Shown here one piece after another: positions 8,306-17,043 of a DNA stretch of 64,000 nucleotides. This DNA comes from an uncultured Blautia sp. (GTDB taxonomy: Bacteria > Bacillota > Clostridia > Lachnospirales > Lachnospiraceae): assembly GCA_934378195.1 (NCBI GenBank), contig CAKRPO010000003.1, positions 1 to 64,000 of the forward strand, read 5' to 3'. The position numbers and the translations under genes were made by a program. How positions within the stretch are numbered: the first letter of the stretch is position 1; every line of letters starts with the position of its first letter. The notes below the pieces were generated by a model that worked only from the letters and a program-made list of their open reading frames with translations, was not told the origin of the DNA and did no database searches.

Positions 8306-8890
8306 TTACTTCTGCATATTCAGGTATCCCTGAGTGGTATCTTCGATCAGGCGGTATATCAGTCTTGCGACCTGTTCGGGAGATTCATTTGTTGGGCAGG
8401 AGAGCCAGGTGCGAATCAGTCCCACACAGCCGTTCAGGATAAATGCATAAGGATACTTGATATTCGGATCATTCTTTGGAAATCTGTCCGGAAGCTGCTT
8501 CAAAAAAGTTTCTGCCAGAAGATTTTCAATCTGTTCCACAAAGGCCATATCACCGTGTGGTCCCAGAAGAGCCAGACAGAGATCCCTGTCATTGTCCATG
8601 ATTGAGAAGAACTGGACAATAAATTGCAGTACTGTGTCCGGATTGTCCGAGTTGATCGGATATTTTTTCATAACTTCTGTAATGTTCTGCATTGCATCTT
8701 CTTCAATCTTCTGCAGCATCTGATAGATGTCTGTATAATGTAAATAGAAGGTAGAACGGTTGATATCGACCTCATCTACCAGTTCTTTTACGGAAATTTC
8801 TTTGATACTTTTCTGTTGCATGAGCCGGGCAAGTCCTTCCCGGAGCTGTGCTTTCGTTTTGCGGACGCGGCGGTCCATTTTTTCTGCCAT
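8306..8890 (-). CDS. TetR/AcrR-family transcriptional regulator
   Basis: 194 residues. The N-terminal helix-turn-helix spans about 10-55 ('TKAQLREGLARLMQQKSIKEISVKELVDEVDINRSTFYLHY', shown in part), followed by a ligand-binding helical domain ending near 'LIRTWLSCPTNESPEQVARLIYRLI'. The start is placed at 8890, where GGGGGA lies about eight bases upstream; an ATG 66 bases further upstream has no ribosome site. It is divergent from the YhgE/Pip gene. An inverted repeat overlapping that gene's -10 box is the likely operator, so this protein probably represses the Pip gene and perhaps itself. The inducer is unknown. Confidence 0.88.
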   Translation of the reverse strand: MAEKMDRRVRKTKAQLREGLARLMQQKSIKEISVKELVDEVDINRSTFYLHYTDIYQMLQKIEEDAMQNITEVMKKYPINSDNPDTVLQFIVQFFSIMDNDRDLCLALLGPHGDMAFVEQIENLLAETFLKQLPDRFPKNDPNIKYPYAFILNGCVGLIRTWLSCPTNESPEQVARLIYRLIEDTTQGYLNMQK

Positions 8891-8949
8891 GTAAAAATCC
8901 CCCAATCTTTTTGCCAAAAACAAACAGGTTTTATGTAAAATGTCAATTT

Positions 8950-8978
8950 TTGACATCTAATAGACAAATATTTATGAT
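8950..8978 (+). promoter_or_regulatory. Promoter P1 of the YhgE/Pip gene
   Basis: Consensus TTGACA (8950-8955), 17-base spacer, TATGAT (8973-8978). The -35 is half of the palindrome TGTCAA-TTT-TTGACA (8941-8955). Confidence 0.7.
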
Positions 8979-8987
8979 GTGTCTATT
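8959..8987. promoter_or_regulatory. Putative TetR operator
   Basis: AATAGACA (8959-8966) and TGTCTATT (8980-8987) form a perfect 8-bp inverted repeat that brackets the P1 -10 box. A further GTGTCTA half-site occurs at 9031-9037 inside promoter P2. Location between the divergent tetR and pip genes supports assignment to this regulator. Confidence 0.65.
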
Positions 8988-9015
8988 AATACACAAAAAG
9001 AAAAGTGTTTGTCGG

Positions 9016-9044
9016 TTGTAACTATTTCCTGTGTCTAGTATAAT
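9016..9044 (+). promoter_or_regulatory. Promoter P2 of the YhgE/Pip gene
   Basis: TTGTAA (9016-9021), 17-base spacer, consensus TATAAT (9039-9044). The spacer contains GTGTCTA, a copy of the operator half-site, so both promoters may be under the same repressor. Confidence 0.65.
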
Positions 9045-9120
9045 ACGGTTTGCAAAGAAAAGCAACATAATGTTGATTAATAGAGCTAAAGACTTTTACT
9101 AGAAAGAAAGGGGCACAATT

Positions 9121-12100
9121 ATGATCAAAAATGAGTGGAAAAGCTTATGGAATAATAAGATCCTGATCATTGTCGTGATGGCAATCATTGTTATTCCGGT
9201 GATCTATGCGGGACTGTTCCTGAAATCCATGTGGGATCCATATGGAAATCTCGATAAACTCCCGGTAGCAGTAGTCAACAATGACAAATCAGTAGAATAT
9301 AATGGAAAGACGTTGAGTATCGGTTCGGATATGGTAGATGAACTGAAAGATAACGATTCACTGGATTTCCATTTTGTAGACAGTGAAGAGGCAGAACAGG
9401 GACTGAAAAACGGAACCTACTATATGGTAATCACGATTCCGGAAGATTTTTCTTCTGATGCATCGACACTGATGGATGATAATCCGAAGAAAATGGAACT
9501 GAAATACGAGACAAACCCGGGAACGAACTACATCGCATCCAAGATGAGCGAAACTGCTTTATCAAAGATTCGTGAGGCAGTTGCTTCCAAAGTAACAGAA
9601 ACCTATACACAGACAGTTTTTGACCAGATTGGTACCGTAGGAGACGGTATGCAGGAAGCTGCAGACGGATCTGCAGAGATCAAAGATGGTCTGACAAGTG
9701 CTTCTGATGGAAACAAAACAATCACAACCAATTTGAAAAAACTTGCAGACAGCACGCTGACTTTCAAAAGTGGTGCAGAGACACTGACAGAAGGACTGAA
9801 AGAGTACACCGACGGTGTATCCCAGGTAGACAGTGGAGCTGCACAGCTTGATGAAGGTGTAGGTACACTTACGGATAAAGTACCGACACTGACAAGTGGA
9901 GTCAATACGTTAAATGATGGTGTGAAGAGCTATACAGACGGAGTGGCTGCACTGAATGCCAACTCTGCACAGATTACCTCTGGTGTCAATAGTCTGGTAT
10001 CCGGAGCACAGAGCCTGGAGACAGGTCTGGATACTTTAAAAAGTGGAACTACACAGTATGTCAGCGGAGCAAATACACTGGCAGATGGTGTGACAAAGTA
10101 TGTGGCAGGATCAGAACAGCTTGCAGCAGGAGCACAGCAGTTATCTGCACTGGAAAATCTGGGTCAGGTTTCTTCTGGTATTTCCCAGTTGAATGCATCT
10201 GTTTCTGATGGAAACAACTCTCTGACAAGCGGAACACAGCAGCTGGAAAACGGACTTGGACAGCTTGCGACACAGTTGGGAACATTGGCAGAAAGTACAA
10301 CTGCAGACAGCATCAAACAGCTTGCAGCCGGGCTGAATACAGCGAAGACCGGAATGGAGAATGCAGGCAGCGGAATGACAAGTGCTGCTGATGGAATGAA
10401 TCAGGCAGCTGCAGGAATGACAAGTGCGGCTGATACGATCAGTACAGTCAGTGTCGGAATCTCTCAGGCTGCATCCAGCCTGCAGAGTGCAACACAGCCG
10501 GTAGCGAATGCGGCAAACAGTATGACGGGAATCGTCCAGCAGTGTGCACAGGATGCAAATAATCAGATCGGTGCAGCAAATGCACAGGTGCAGGCAGCCA
10601 ATGACCAGACGGCAGCAGCCAATGCAACGATCGCAAATGCATCTGCAGCATTGAGTGCATTACAGGGACAGGCAGACGAGAATGGAATGATCTCTGCAGA
10701 AAGCCTGAGTGCAGTGATCGGTTCTCTTACACAGGCAGATGCAGGCGTAAGTGGCGTAGACGGAATCAGTGCAGATACTTATACAGGACAGGCGCAGGCA
10801 GTTGTCAGTGCAGTTTCCGAACAGCTGTCATCTGCACAGGCATCTCTGAATAATACTGCTACACAGCTGAATCAGGCAGCAGCCGGACTGAGCAGTGGCG
10901 CAGATACATTAAAAACAAAATCTTCTGATATGAGCAATGGTGCTTCTCAGATGAGTGCCGGTGCAAAACAGATGGCAGCAGGAGTTGCTTCTATTCCGGA
11001 AGTACCATCTGACCCGATCAATACAGTGACTACAGCAGTAAACCAGCTTTATGCCGGTGCGAAGAAAGTCAATGCAGGAGCAGCAAGTGTTTCTTCGGCA
11101 TTAGATACTCTGGAAGCAGGAACTAAAGATTTCCCGAAGGCAGCAGCCGGTGTCAAAGCGTTAAATGATGGCTTTGAAACTCTGACAGCAAATGACAAGA
11201 CGCTGACAGCAGGGGCTGCAAGTCTGAAAGCAGCAGGAAGCAGTGTGACATCCGGTATCAGTCAGCTGAATGCAGGTGGCAAGACCCTTGCATCCGGCGT
11301 AACAACTCTTGGAAACGGACTGAAGACATATACAGATGGCGTTGCTACCCTTGCCGGTAATAACAAAGCACTGACAAGTGGAACACAGCAGCTTGCGGAT
11401 GGAGCAAAGACACTTGCAGATGGAGCAGAACAGCTTGCTTCCGGTACTCAGACACTTCATGCCGGAACACAGAAGCTGGTTTCCAATAACAGTAAACTGA
11501 ACAGTGGGGCTGATCAGCTTGCAGACGGAGCCGGACAGATCCAGGACGGTTCATCGAAGCTTTATGACGGATCCAAAGAACTTGGAGATGGAATTACAAA
11601 ACTGGAAGATGGTTCCAGTACACTTGCAACGAGTCTGAATGACGGTGCAAAAGAAGTAAAAGAAACAAAAGCATCTGATGATACAGTCAGCATGTTTGCA
11701 ACACCGATCACAGACGAAGAAACAAAGATCACAACTGTAGAAAACAATGGTCATGCGATGGCACCATATATGATGTCTGTAGGTCTCTGGGTTGGATGCC
11801 TGGCATTCTGCCTGATGTATCCTCTGACTGAATACAAAGGAAAACTGAAATCCGGATTTGCATGGTGGGCAAGTAAAGCTTCTGTACTGTATCCGGTAGC
11901 AATCCTTCAGGGTGTGCTTCTGATCCTTCTGCTTCATGTATTTGACGGATTTACTCCGGTGGAAATGTCGAAGACAATTCTGTTTGCAGCATTGACAGGC
12001 GCATGTTTTACATCCATTATGTACTTCTTCAATATTACATTTGGCAAAGTAGGAAGCTTCCTGATGCTGATCTTCATGGTTGTTCAGCTTGCAGGATCTG

Positions 12101-12357
12101 CAGGAACTTATCCGGTGGAAATTTCACCGTCCTTTGTAGCGAAGATTCATTATTATCTGCCGTTTACCTATACAGTAAACGCATTCCGCAGCACGATCTG
12201 CGGAGGAGAAAGTATTCGACAGGCAGTCATCGTTCTGATCGGGCTGACGATCATTTTCACCATCTTAACGATTCTTCAGTTCAGTCATATGGCAAGAAGA
12301 AAGAAACAGGGTAAACTGGTTCTTCTTGACTGGCTGGAAGAGAAGGGCGTTGCATAA
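9121..12357 (+). CDS. YhgE/Pip-family membrane protein with long repeat stalk
   Basis: 1078 residues of the YhgE/phage-infection-protein family, related to ABC-2 permeases and ESX/type VII-associated membrane proteins. One transmembrane helix lies near residues 14-36. An extracytoplasmic region then runs to about 875, mostly an 11-14-residue repeat with L..G spacing ('LADGAKTLADGAEQLASGT' style), Ala/Gly/Ser/Thr-rich and predicted helical. The C-terminal membrane domain (about 880-1065) has five or six helices. In Lactococcus, Pip is a phage receptor component; elsewhere the role is unclear. Divergence from a TetR gene is typical for the family. The stalk is repetitive at DNA level, so copy-number variation is plausible. 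Confidence 0.88.
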   Translation: MIKNEWKSLWNNKILIIVVMAIIVIPVIYAGLFLKSMWDPYGNLDKLPVAVVNNDKSVEYNGKTLSIGSDMVDELKDNDSLDFHFVDSEEAEQGLKNGTYYMVITIPEDFSSDASTLMDDNPKKMELKYETNPGTNYIASKMSETALSKIREAVASKVTETYTQTVFDQIGTVGDGMQEAADGSAEIKDGLTSASDGNKTITTNLKKLADSTLTFKSGAETLTEGLKEYTDGVSQVDSGAAQLDEGVGTLTDKVPTLTSGVNTLNDGVKSYTDGVAALNANSAQITSGVNSLVSGAQSLETGLDTLKSGTTQYVSGANTLADGVTKYVAGSEQLAAGAQQLSALENLGQVSSGISQLNASVSDGNNSLTSGTQQLENGLGQLATQLGTLAESTTADSIKQLAAGLNTAKTGMENAGSGMTSAADGMNQAAAGMTSAADTISTVSVGISQAASSLQSATQPVANAANSMTGIVQQCAQDANNQIGAANAQVQAANDQTAAANATIANASAALSALQGQADENGMISAESLSAVIGSLTQADAGVSGVDGISADTYTGQAQAVVSAVSEQLSSAQASLNNTATQLNQAAAGLSSGADTLKTKSSDMSNGASQMSAGAKQMAAGVASIPEVPSDPINTVTTAVNQLYAGAKKVNAGAASVSSALDTLEAGTKDFPKAAAGVKALNDGFETLTANDKTLTAGAASLKAAGSSVTSGISQLNAGGKTLASGVTTLGNGLKTYTDGVATLAGNNKALTSGTQQLADGAKTLADGAEQLASGTQTLHAGTQKLVSNNSKLNSGADQLADGAGQIQDGSSKLYDGSKELGDGITKLEDGSSTLATSLNDGAKEVKETKASDDTVSMFATPITDEETKITTVENNGHAMAPYMMSVGLWVGCLAFCLMYPLTEYKGKLKSGFAWWASKASVLYPVAILQGVLLILLLHVFDGFTPVEMSKTILFAALTGACFTSIMYFFNITFGKVGSFLMLIFMVVQLAGSAGTYPVEISPSFVAKIHYYLPFTYTVNAFRSTICGGESIRQAVIVLIGLTIIFTILTILQFSHMARRKKQGKLVLLDWLEEKGVA

Positions 12358-12401
12358 AGCAGGACCTACATGTATAATAAAAGAGTGTTCTGATCATATA
12401 G

Positions 12402-12438
12402 AGGGTCGCTTCTGTAAAAGCAGAGGCGGCCCTTTTTT
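12402..12438 (+). terminator. Terminator after the YhgE/Pip gene
   Basis: AGGGTCGCTTCTG pairs with CAGAGGCGGCCCT (G.U tolerated) and is followed by six T residues. Confidence 0.9.
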
Positions 12439-12590
12439 CCAGAATTAACACTTTCATCACATTTTTCCCACAAAGTAAACACAAATCATTCTTATACTCT
12501 TAAGCATAAAAGGAAAACAGAAACAGAGATAGCTATTCACGGGATATGTTTTAGAAAGTGAACAGTAATGATCCTAAGGAGGGGATTTTG

Positions 12591-14102
12591 ATGAGCGATA
12601 AAAATAACAATGTAATGATGAATAATGATATGAATAACAATATGAACAACGACAACGATCCAAAAGAAAAAATGAGAAAAAAAGTAAAGAAAGCAGCAGG
12701 TATTGCTCTTTGTGCAGTGCTCGCCGGAGGGCTTGCAGCTGGTTCTTTTGAGGGAATCAATACACTGACCGGATGGAACAGCAGTACAGTAGAAGCAGCA
12801 TCCAATAAAGAAAATACAACACTTCTTCAGACAAAATCAAAGAAAAAGAGTTCCGATAAGAAATCAGATGACAAAGAAGAAAGCAAAGATGATTCTGAGT
12901 CAAAGACAAAGGGAAGCCTGGACGTCTCTGATATCGCAGCAGAAGGAATGAAATCCGTTGTATCCATCACAACAAAATCTGTTCAGGATGTACAGAACTA
13001 TCTTGGATATTATGGATTCGGCGGAAGTCAGGGATATACTACTCAGCAGGAAGTTGAGGGAAGCGGTTCCGGTATTATTGTTGGCAAGAATGATGACAAT
13101 CTGCTGATCGCTACCAACTATCATGTAGTAAGTGGAGCAGATACTGTATCTGTTACCTGCATCGATGGCGAGACTTATGCGGCAACAGTAAACGGATATG
13201 ATGAAGACAAAGACCTTGCAGTGGTTTCGGTACCTCTTTCTGATATTTCTGATGATACGATGGATCAGATCGCAGTAGCTACGATCGGAAGCTCTGACGA
13301 TTTGAAAGTCGGTGAGCAGGTTGTTGCCATTGGTAACGCTCTTGGATACGGACAGTCTGTAACAACCGGTATCGTCAGTGCAAAGAACCGCAAAATGAAT
13401 GATGAGGGTATCGAGCAGGATGAAGATTCTGATGCAACAAATCTGATTCAGACAGATGCAGCAATCAATCCTGGTAACAGTGGTGGCGCTCTTCTGAACA
13501 TGGATGGAGAGGTTGTCGGTATCAACTCCGCAAAACTTGCCTCCACAGAAGTTGAAGGTATGGGTTATGCAATCGCAATCTCAGATGTAACAGATACTCT
13601 GGAGCAGCTTATGAATGAGACTCCTAGAGATAAAGTAGATAATCATGGTGTACTTGGTATTACAGGTATGACAGTAAGCGATGAAGCTTCCCAGTATTAT
13701 GGAGTTCCGGAAGGTGTCCTTGTTTCAGAAGTAACCGAGGGCGGAGCAGCAGATGATGCCGGAATCAAAGCAAAATCTATCATCACAGAATTTGATGGTA
13801 AGAGAGTACGCAGCATTGATGAACTGGTAAGCCGTCTTGAGTATTATGAACCAGGCGAAGAAGTAGATGTAACTCTGGAAGTAGCAAATGGTGATTCCTA
13901 TAAAGAAAAAACTGTTACTGTAACACTTGGTGAGAATACAAATGATGATTCCAAAGATTCTAAAGATGCTTCCAAGGATGATGATCAGGCAGAAGATTCA
14001 CAGGATCAGGAAGACCAGAGTACAGACAGTCTTTTTCAGGATTTTGAAAATCAGCAGGCTGACGGAACAGCATATGACCAGTTTTTTGGATTCTTTAATT
14101 AA
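12591..14102 (+). CDS. HtrA/DegP-like membrane-anchored serine protease (S1C) with PDZ domain
   Basis: 503 residues: Asn-rich cytoplasmic tail (1-30), a single transmembrane helix (about 35-55), an acidic linker, a trypsin-like domain and one PDZ domain (about 340-440), then a Ser/Asp/Gln-rich tail. Catalytic triad: H178 ('TNYHVV'), D208 ('DKDLAVV'), S297 ('GNSGGAL'). The active site faces outside, as expected for degrading or refolding misfolded exported proteins. Start placed at 12591, preceded by AAGGAGGGG; a start 33 bases upstream lacks a site. It is monocistronic with its own terminator. It forms a functional set with the exported PPIases at 41.5 and 54.8 kb. Confidence 0.93.
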   Translation: MSDKNNNVMMNNDMNNNMNNDNDPKEKMRKKVKKAAGIALCAVLAGGLAAGSFEGINTLTGWNSSTVEAASNKENTTLLQTKSKKKSSDKKSDDKEESKDDSESKTKGSLDVSDIAAEGMKSVVSITTKSVQDVQNYLGYYGFGGSQGYTTQQEVEGSGSGIIVGKNDDNLLIATNYHVVSGADTVSVTCIDGETYAATVNGYDEDKDLAVVSVPLSDISDDTMDQIAVATIGSSDDLKVGEQVVAIGNALGYGQSVTTGIVSAKNRKMNDEGIEQDEDSDATNLIQTDAAINPGNSGGALLNMDGEVVGINSAKLASTEVEGMGYAIAISDVTDTLEQLMNETPRDKVDNHGVLGITGMTVSDEASQYYGVPEGVLVSEVTEGGAADDAGIKAKSIITEFDGKRVRSIDELVSRLEYYEPGEEVDVTLEVANGDSYKEKTVTVTLGENTNDDSKDSKDASKDDDQAEDSQDQEDQSTDSLFQDFENQQADGTAYDQFFGFFN

Positions 14103-14160
14103 CTGTTATTAAAATAGTTTTCTTGCGGGACTTGTTTCCGTAAAAATATAAATATTATAA

Positions 14161-14207
14161 GCAGAAAAGGCCGGTACAGAGATTTGTATCGGTCTTTTTC
14201 TGCTTTT
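14161..14207 (+). terminator. Terminator after the HtrA-like gene
   Basis: AGCAGAAAAGGCCGGTAC pairs with GTATCGGTCTTTTTCTGCT and ends in a short T-tract. Confidence 0.85.
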
Positions 14208-14292
14208 GTTGAAAGAAAAGGTACTGTCTGTTATACTAAACAACAGAGTAAAACAAAAGTAATTGTTTAAATTATAAAGAAGGAAATACTGT

Positions 14293-15252
14293 ATGAATTA
14301 TATTGTTTTTGACCTGGAGTGGAATCAGAGCCCCGGTGGAAAAAAATATTCCAACAGTCGTCTGCCTTTTGAGATCATCGAGATCGGTGCCGTGAAGATG
14401 AATGAGCAGAGAGAAGTTGTGGATGTTTTTCAGAGACTTGTGAAGCCACAGGTATATAACTGGATTCATGACAGCATACACGAAGTGATCCATGTGGATT
14501 ATAAAGATCTGGCAGATGGTGATTTTTTTGAACAGGCAGTTCGTGAGTTCCTTGAATGGTGTGGAGAAAAATATGTTTTCTGTACCTGGGGAAATCAGGA
14601 TGTAATGGAACTGCAGCGGAATATGAAATATTATGGAATGCTTTCTCTGCTTCCGGGTCCGGTGACGTATTATGATGTGCAGAAAATTTATGGTATCTGC
14701 CATGAGGAAGCCGGGGGACGCAGAAGTCTGGAGTTTGCCATTGACCAGATGGGAATTCCGAAGTCACAGGATTTTCACCGTGCATTGACAGATGCCCGTT
14801 ATACCGGCGAGATTTTCAGGACGCTTGATCCTGTTTCTGTTCAGGTCAATTCATCGATTGATGTTTATCAGAATCCGAAGAGCAGGAAGGAAGAAATTTT
14901 TCTCTCCTATCCGACATATGACCAGTATGTATCGCGCGAGTTTGCTGACAAAGAAAAGGTAATGAAAGACCGTGAGGTGGCGAGTACCCGATGTCCGGTA
15001 TGTCACATGCCGGCGAAGCGTAAGATCCGCTGGTTTATGAATAATTCCAGAGCATATGAGAGTGTATCGTTTTGCCAGAAGCATGGATATATCAAGGGAA
15101 AAGTTCGAATCCGGCATACTGATGAAGATGCGTATTATGCAATCAAGACATTAAAAAGAATCGAAGAAAAAAATGCGGAAGAAATCCGGCAAAAAAGGGA
15201 TTCCCTCCGCAAGAAGAGACAGGCGAAACGACAGTCAGAGAAGCTGGTCTGA
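14293..15252 (+). CDS. DEDDh 3'-5' exonuclease (KapD/PolC-epsilon type) with zinc-ribbon-like tail
   Basis: 319 residues. The exonuclease domain fills about 1-180 with Exo I D7/E9 ('VFDLEWNQ') and Exo III 'HRALTDARYT', giving the catalytic His and last Asp. The extra C-terminal part has a CxxC pair ('CPVCHMPAKRK') and a later Cys/His segment ('SFCQKHGY') consistent with a treble-clef or ribbon, then a Lys/Arg/Glu-rich helix. Substrate (RNA or DNA) is not known. Its last 18 bases overlap the convergent D,D-carboxypeptidase gene, with no terminator between them. Confidence 0.85.
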   Translation: MNYIVFDLEWNQSPGGKKYSNSRLPFEIIEIGAVKMNEQREVVDVFQRLVKPQVYNWIHDSIHEVIHVDYKDLADGDFFEQAVREFLEWCGEKYVFCTWGNQDVMELQRNMKYYGMLSLLPGPVTYYDVQKIYGICHEEAGGRRSLEFAIDQMGIPKSQDFHRALTDARYTGEIFRTLDPVSVQVNSSIDVYQNPKSRKEEIFLSYPTYDQYVSREFADKEKVMKDREVASTRCPVCHMPAKRKIRWFMNNSRAYESVSFCQKHGYIKGKVRIRHTDEDAYYAIKTLKRIEEKNAEEIRQKRDSLRKKRQAKRQSEKLV

Positions 15253-16479
15253 CAGAAGCCGTGTCTGATAATATCTGGCAGTTCCAACCGGATGATCGTT
15301 GTAAGTATAAGTGACGGTCATAAGGGGAAGACCTGCCGGATTTTTTGTTATGGAGTATGTTTTCTTTAAAGAACTGAGCTTGACTCCTGCCGGAAGGGAT
15401 ACACCAGCGGTACGTCTGGCTTCGAAGAGTGTATCTTCCTTATAATCTTTCAGGATATATTTCTCGGCGGGGAGACATTTGCGTGTAATCTTACGGGGCA
15501 GATCTGTTGCAGCCGTTCTGGTAAAGTTGTTGAATCCATAATCCAGGAGGGCAGCGGTGTCTGCGTAGGCCCCATTTACGGACTGCAGAACAACGGTAAC
15601 CAGATATGTGTTGTTCTTTCGGGCGTAAGTGACAAGTGTATTGCCGGCTGCCTCTGTATAACCGGTCTTGCCACCCAGAACTCCGTCATATGCATAAGCC
15701 TGACTTTTCATCATTTTGTGATGGTTCAGAAGATAACGGGTCTCTGCGAATTTGTTGGTAGGTGGAATCTCGTAATAAAGAGCCGAGGCAAATTTACGGA
15801 ATGTCGGGTTGAACCAGGCTGCCCGGGCAATCTTGGCCATGTCAGAAGCAGTCGTATAATGAAGTTCATCCGGAAGACCGTTCGGGTTATTAAAATGTGT
15901 ATTGGTACATCCGAGCTGTCGTGCTTTGAGGTTCATCTGCTCGACAAATTTCTTGGTGGAGCCGGAAGTCAGTTCGGCAATTGCCAGGGTCATTTCATTG
16001 GCAGACTGGAGCATGACAGCCATCAGTGCCTGCTCGATCGTGAATTCTTCACCAGTGTCAGCGTAAATACTGGAACTGTTGGAATCAGAGATTCCGTAAG
16101 CAGCAGATTCGGACATGGTAAATTTTTCACTTGGATTCAGGTTTTCGGATCCGAGGAGTGTGGTCATGATCTTGGTAATGCTTGCAGGATATTGTGCTTT
16201 ATCTGCATTTTTAGAATAAAGGACTGCTCCGGTAAGCATATCTACCACGATAGCAGATTCACCTTCAATCTGAGGACCCTGTGCCCAGCCTTTGATGGAA
16301 TCTGTGTCTGCGGGCTGCGTATAGTAGGCGGTATGCGGATCAGGTGTCGGTGTGGCCGTTACCAGAGGCGCACCATATTCGTCTGTGGCGAATACCGGAA
16401 CTGCCTGGGTAATGAGTACAGCAGAACAGAGGACACCGGTCAGAACACGCCGTAAAAAGTGTTTCTTTCGTATATTCAT
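15235..16479 (-). CDS. D-alanyl-D-alanine carboxypeptidase (PBP5/DacF type, S11)
   Basis: Trims the terminal D-Ala from peptidoglycan pentapeptides on the outer face of the membrane. The 414-residue form has a signal peptide (1-31, cleaved near 'VFATD'), a Pro/Thr linker, and the three penicillin-binding motifs: S100-I-T-K103, S159-A-N161 and K271-T-G. A C-terminal PBP5-like beta domain follows (about 320-405). Start chosen at 16479 (AGAAAGG upstream) rather than 75 bases further out. Sporulating relatives use dacF/dacB paralogues in spore cortex; this one has an ordinary vegetative-looking promoter with an inverted repeat over it. Confidence 0.92.
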   Translation of the reverse strand: MNIRKKHFLRRVLTGVLCSAVLITQAVPVFATDEYGAPLVTATPTPDPHTAYYTQPADTDSIKGWAQGPQIEGESAIVVDMLTGAVLYSKNADKAQYPASITKIMTTLLGSENLNPSEKFTMSESAAYGISDSNSSSIYADTGEEFTIEQALMAVMLQSANEMTLAIAELTSGSTKKFVEQMNLKARQLGCTNTHFNNPNGLPDELHYTTASDMAKIARAAWFNPTFRKFASALYYEIPPTNKFAETRYLLNHHKMMKSQAYAYDGVLGGKTGYTEAAGNTLVTYARKNNTYLVTVVLQSVNGAYADTAALLDYGFNNFTRTAATDLPRKITRKCLPAEKYILKDYKEDTLFEARRTAGVSLPAGVKLSSLKKTYSITKNPAGLPLMTVTYTYNDHPVGTARYYQTRLLSDQLL

Positions 16480-16519
16480 GTAAATACCTTTCTGAATAAG
16501 ATTTGTTAGCGTGAATGGA

Positions 16520-16532
16520 GTGAACAGTAATG
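16520..16532. repeat. GTGAACRGA-family intergenic motif, two units
   Basis: GTGAACAGTAATG is preceded directly by a diverged unit GTGAATGGA (16511-16519). It is one of five related sites in the window (others near 12558, 35998, 41434 and 43979). Confidence 0.45.
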
Positions 16533-16541
16533 TTGTTTTCC

Positions 16542-16591
16542 TACAGTATATCATTCTTTACAATTATACTGTAATCATTTTTCTCATACAA
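16542..16591 (-). promoter_or_regulatory. Promoter and overlapping inverted repeat of the D,D-carboxypeptidase gene
   Basis: On the minus strand TTGTAT (plus 16586-16591), 17 bases, TATAAT (plus 16563-16568). A perfect 9-bp inverted repeat, TACAGTATA (16542-16550) and TATACTGTA (16565-16573), spans the -10 box and the start region, a classic repressor position. Confidence 0.6.
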
Positions 16592-16645
16592 GGGTTAAAA
16601 CGACGCAAAATCCCCATAAAACCTTGTAATTCTGGCAAAAAGACC

Positions 16646-16675
16646 TTGACATATGGAAAAATATAACCTTATAAT
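16646..16675 (+). promoter_or_regulatory. Promoter of the ileS T-box transcript
   Basis: Consensus TTGACA (16646-16651) and TATAAT (16670-16675) with an 18-base spacer; the T-box leader begins just after it. Confidence 0.85.
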
Positions 16676-16681
16676 AAAACA

Positions 16682-16961
16682 GCACAAATAGATATAACTA
16701 AAAACTTTGATGGAGACAGTAAATCGGAATAAAATCTGCAGAGAGCCGGGAAAAGGTGGAAGCCTGGTGAGAGTCGTTTCGATGGAAGATCACTCCGGAG
16801 TTTCTTTCCTGAAATATGAAGCATATCAGTAAGGGAAGACGGTGTTTCCGCCGTTAAAGGGAACATGTATCGGCGTTTTATTACTACCGGCCCGTACAAT
16901 GTAACAGGTGGTGCGAATGTGAAAATTGCTTTCGTCCTTTTACAGGACGGAAGTTTTTTTT
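16682..16961 (+). ncRNA. T-box riboswitch (isoleucine) upstream of ileS
   Basis: A tRNA-sensing leader that allows transcription of ileS when uncharged tRNA-Ile accumulates. Visible elements: the GAGAG-type stem I segment (16739-16745), the specifier region ending 'GAAG-ATC-ACTCC', with codon ATC (Ile) at 16789-16791, the T-box sequence near 16902-16915 with the TGGT bulge that pairs with the tRNA acceptor end, and a terminator stem (16929-16937 with 16945-16953) followed by eight T residues. The T-box bulge match to the consensus is imperfect at its 3' side. The order, spacing and downstream gene make the assignment firm; the boundaries are approximate. Confidence 0.9.
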
Positions 16962-17006
16962 ATGTAACAGGATAATATCCTGTTACATAAAACGCTCCGC
17001 GAGCGA
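16960..17006 (+). repeat. Post-terminator palindromic repeat, copy 1
   Basis: Starts inside the T-tract of the T-box terminator. TATGTAACAGGATA and TATCCTGTTACATA form a 14-bp near-perfect palindrome, followed by AAACGCTCCGCGAG, which itself makes a CGCTC-CGC-GAGCG mini-hairpin. Copies at 32652 and 45666 share the outer stem and the CGCTCCGCGAG tail but have a longer, internally paired centre. Confidence 0.8.
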
Positions 17007-17043
17007 TTATTATTCCCTAGAGAATTTAAAGGAGGAATCTGTT

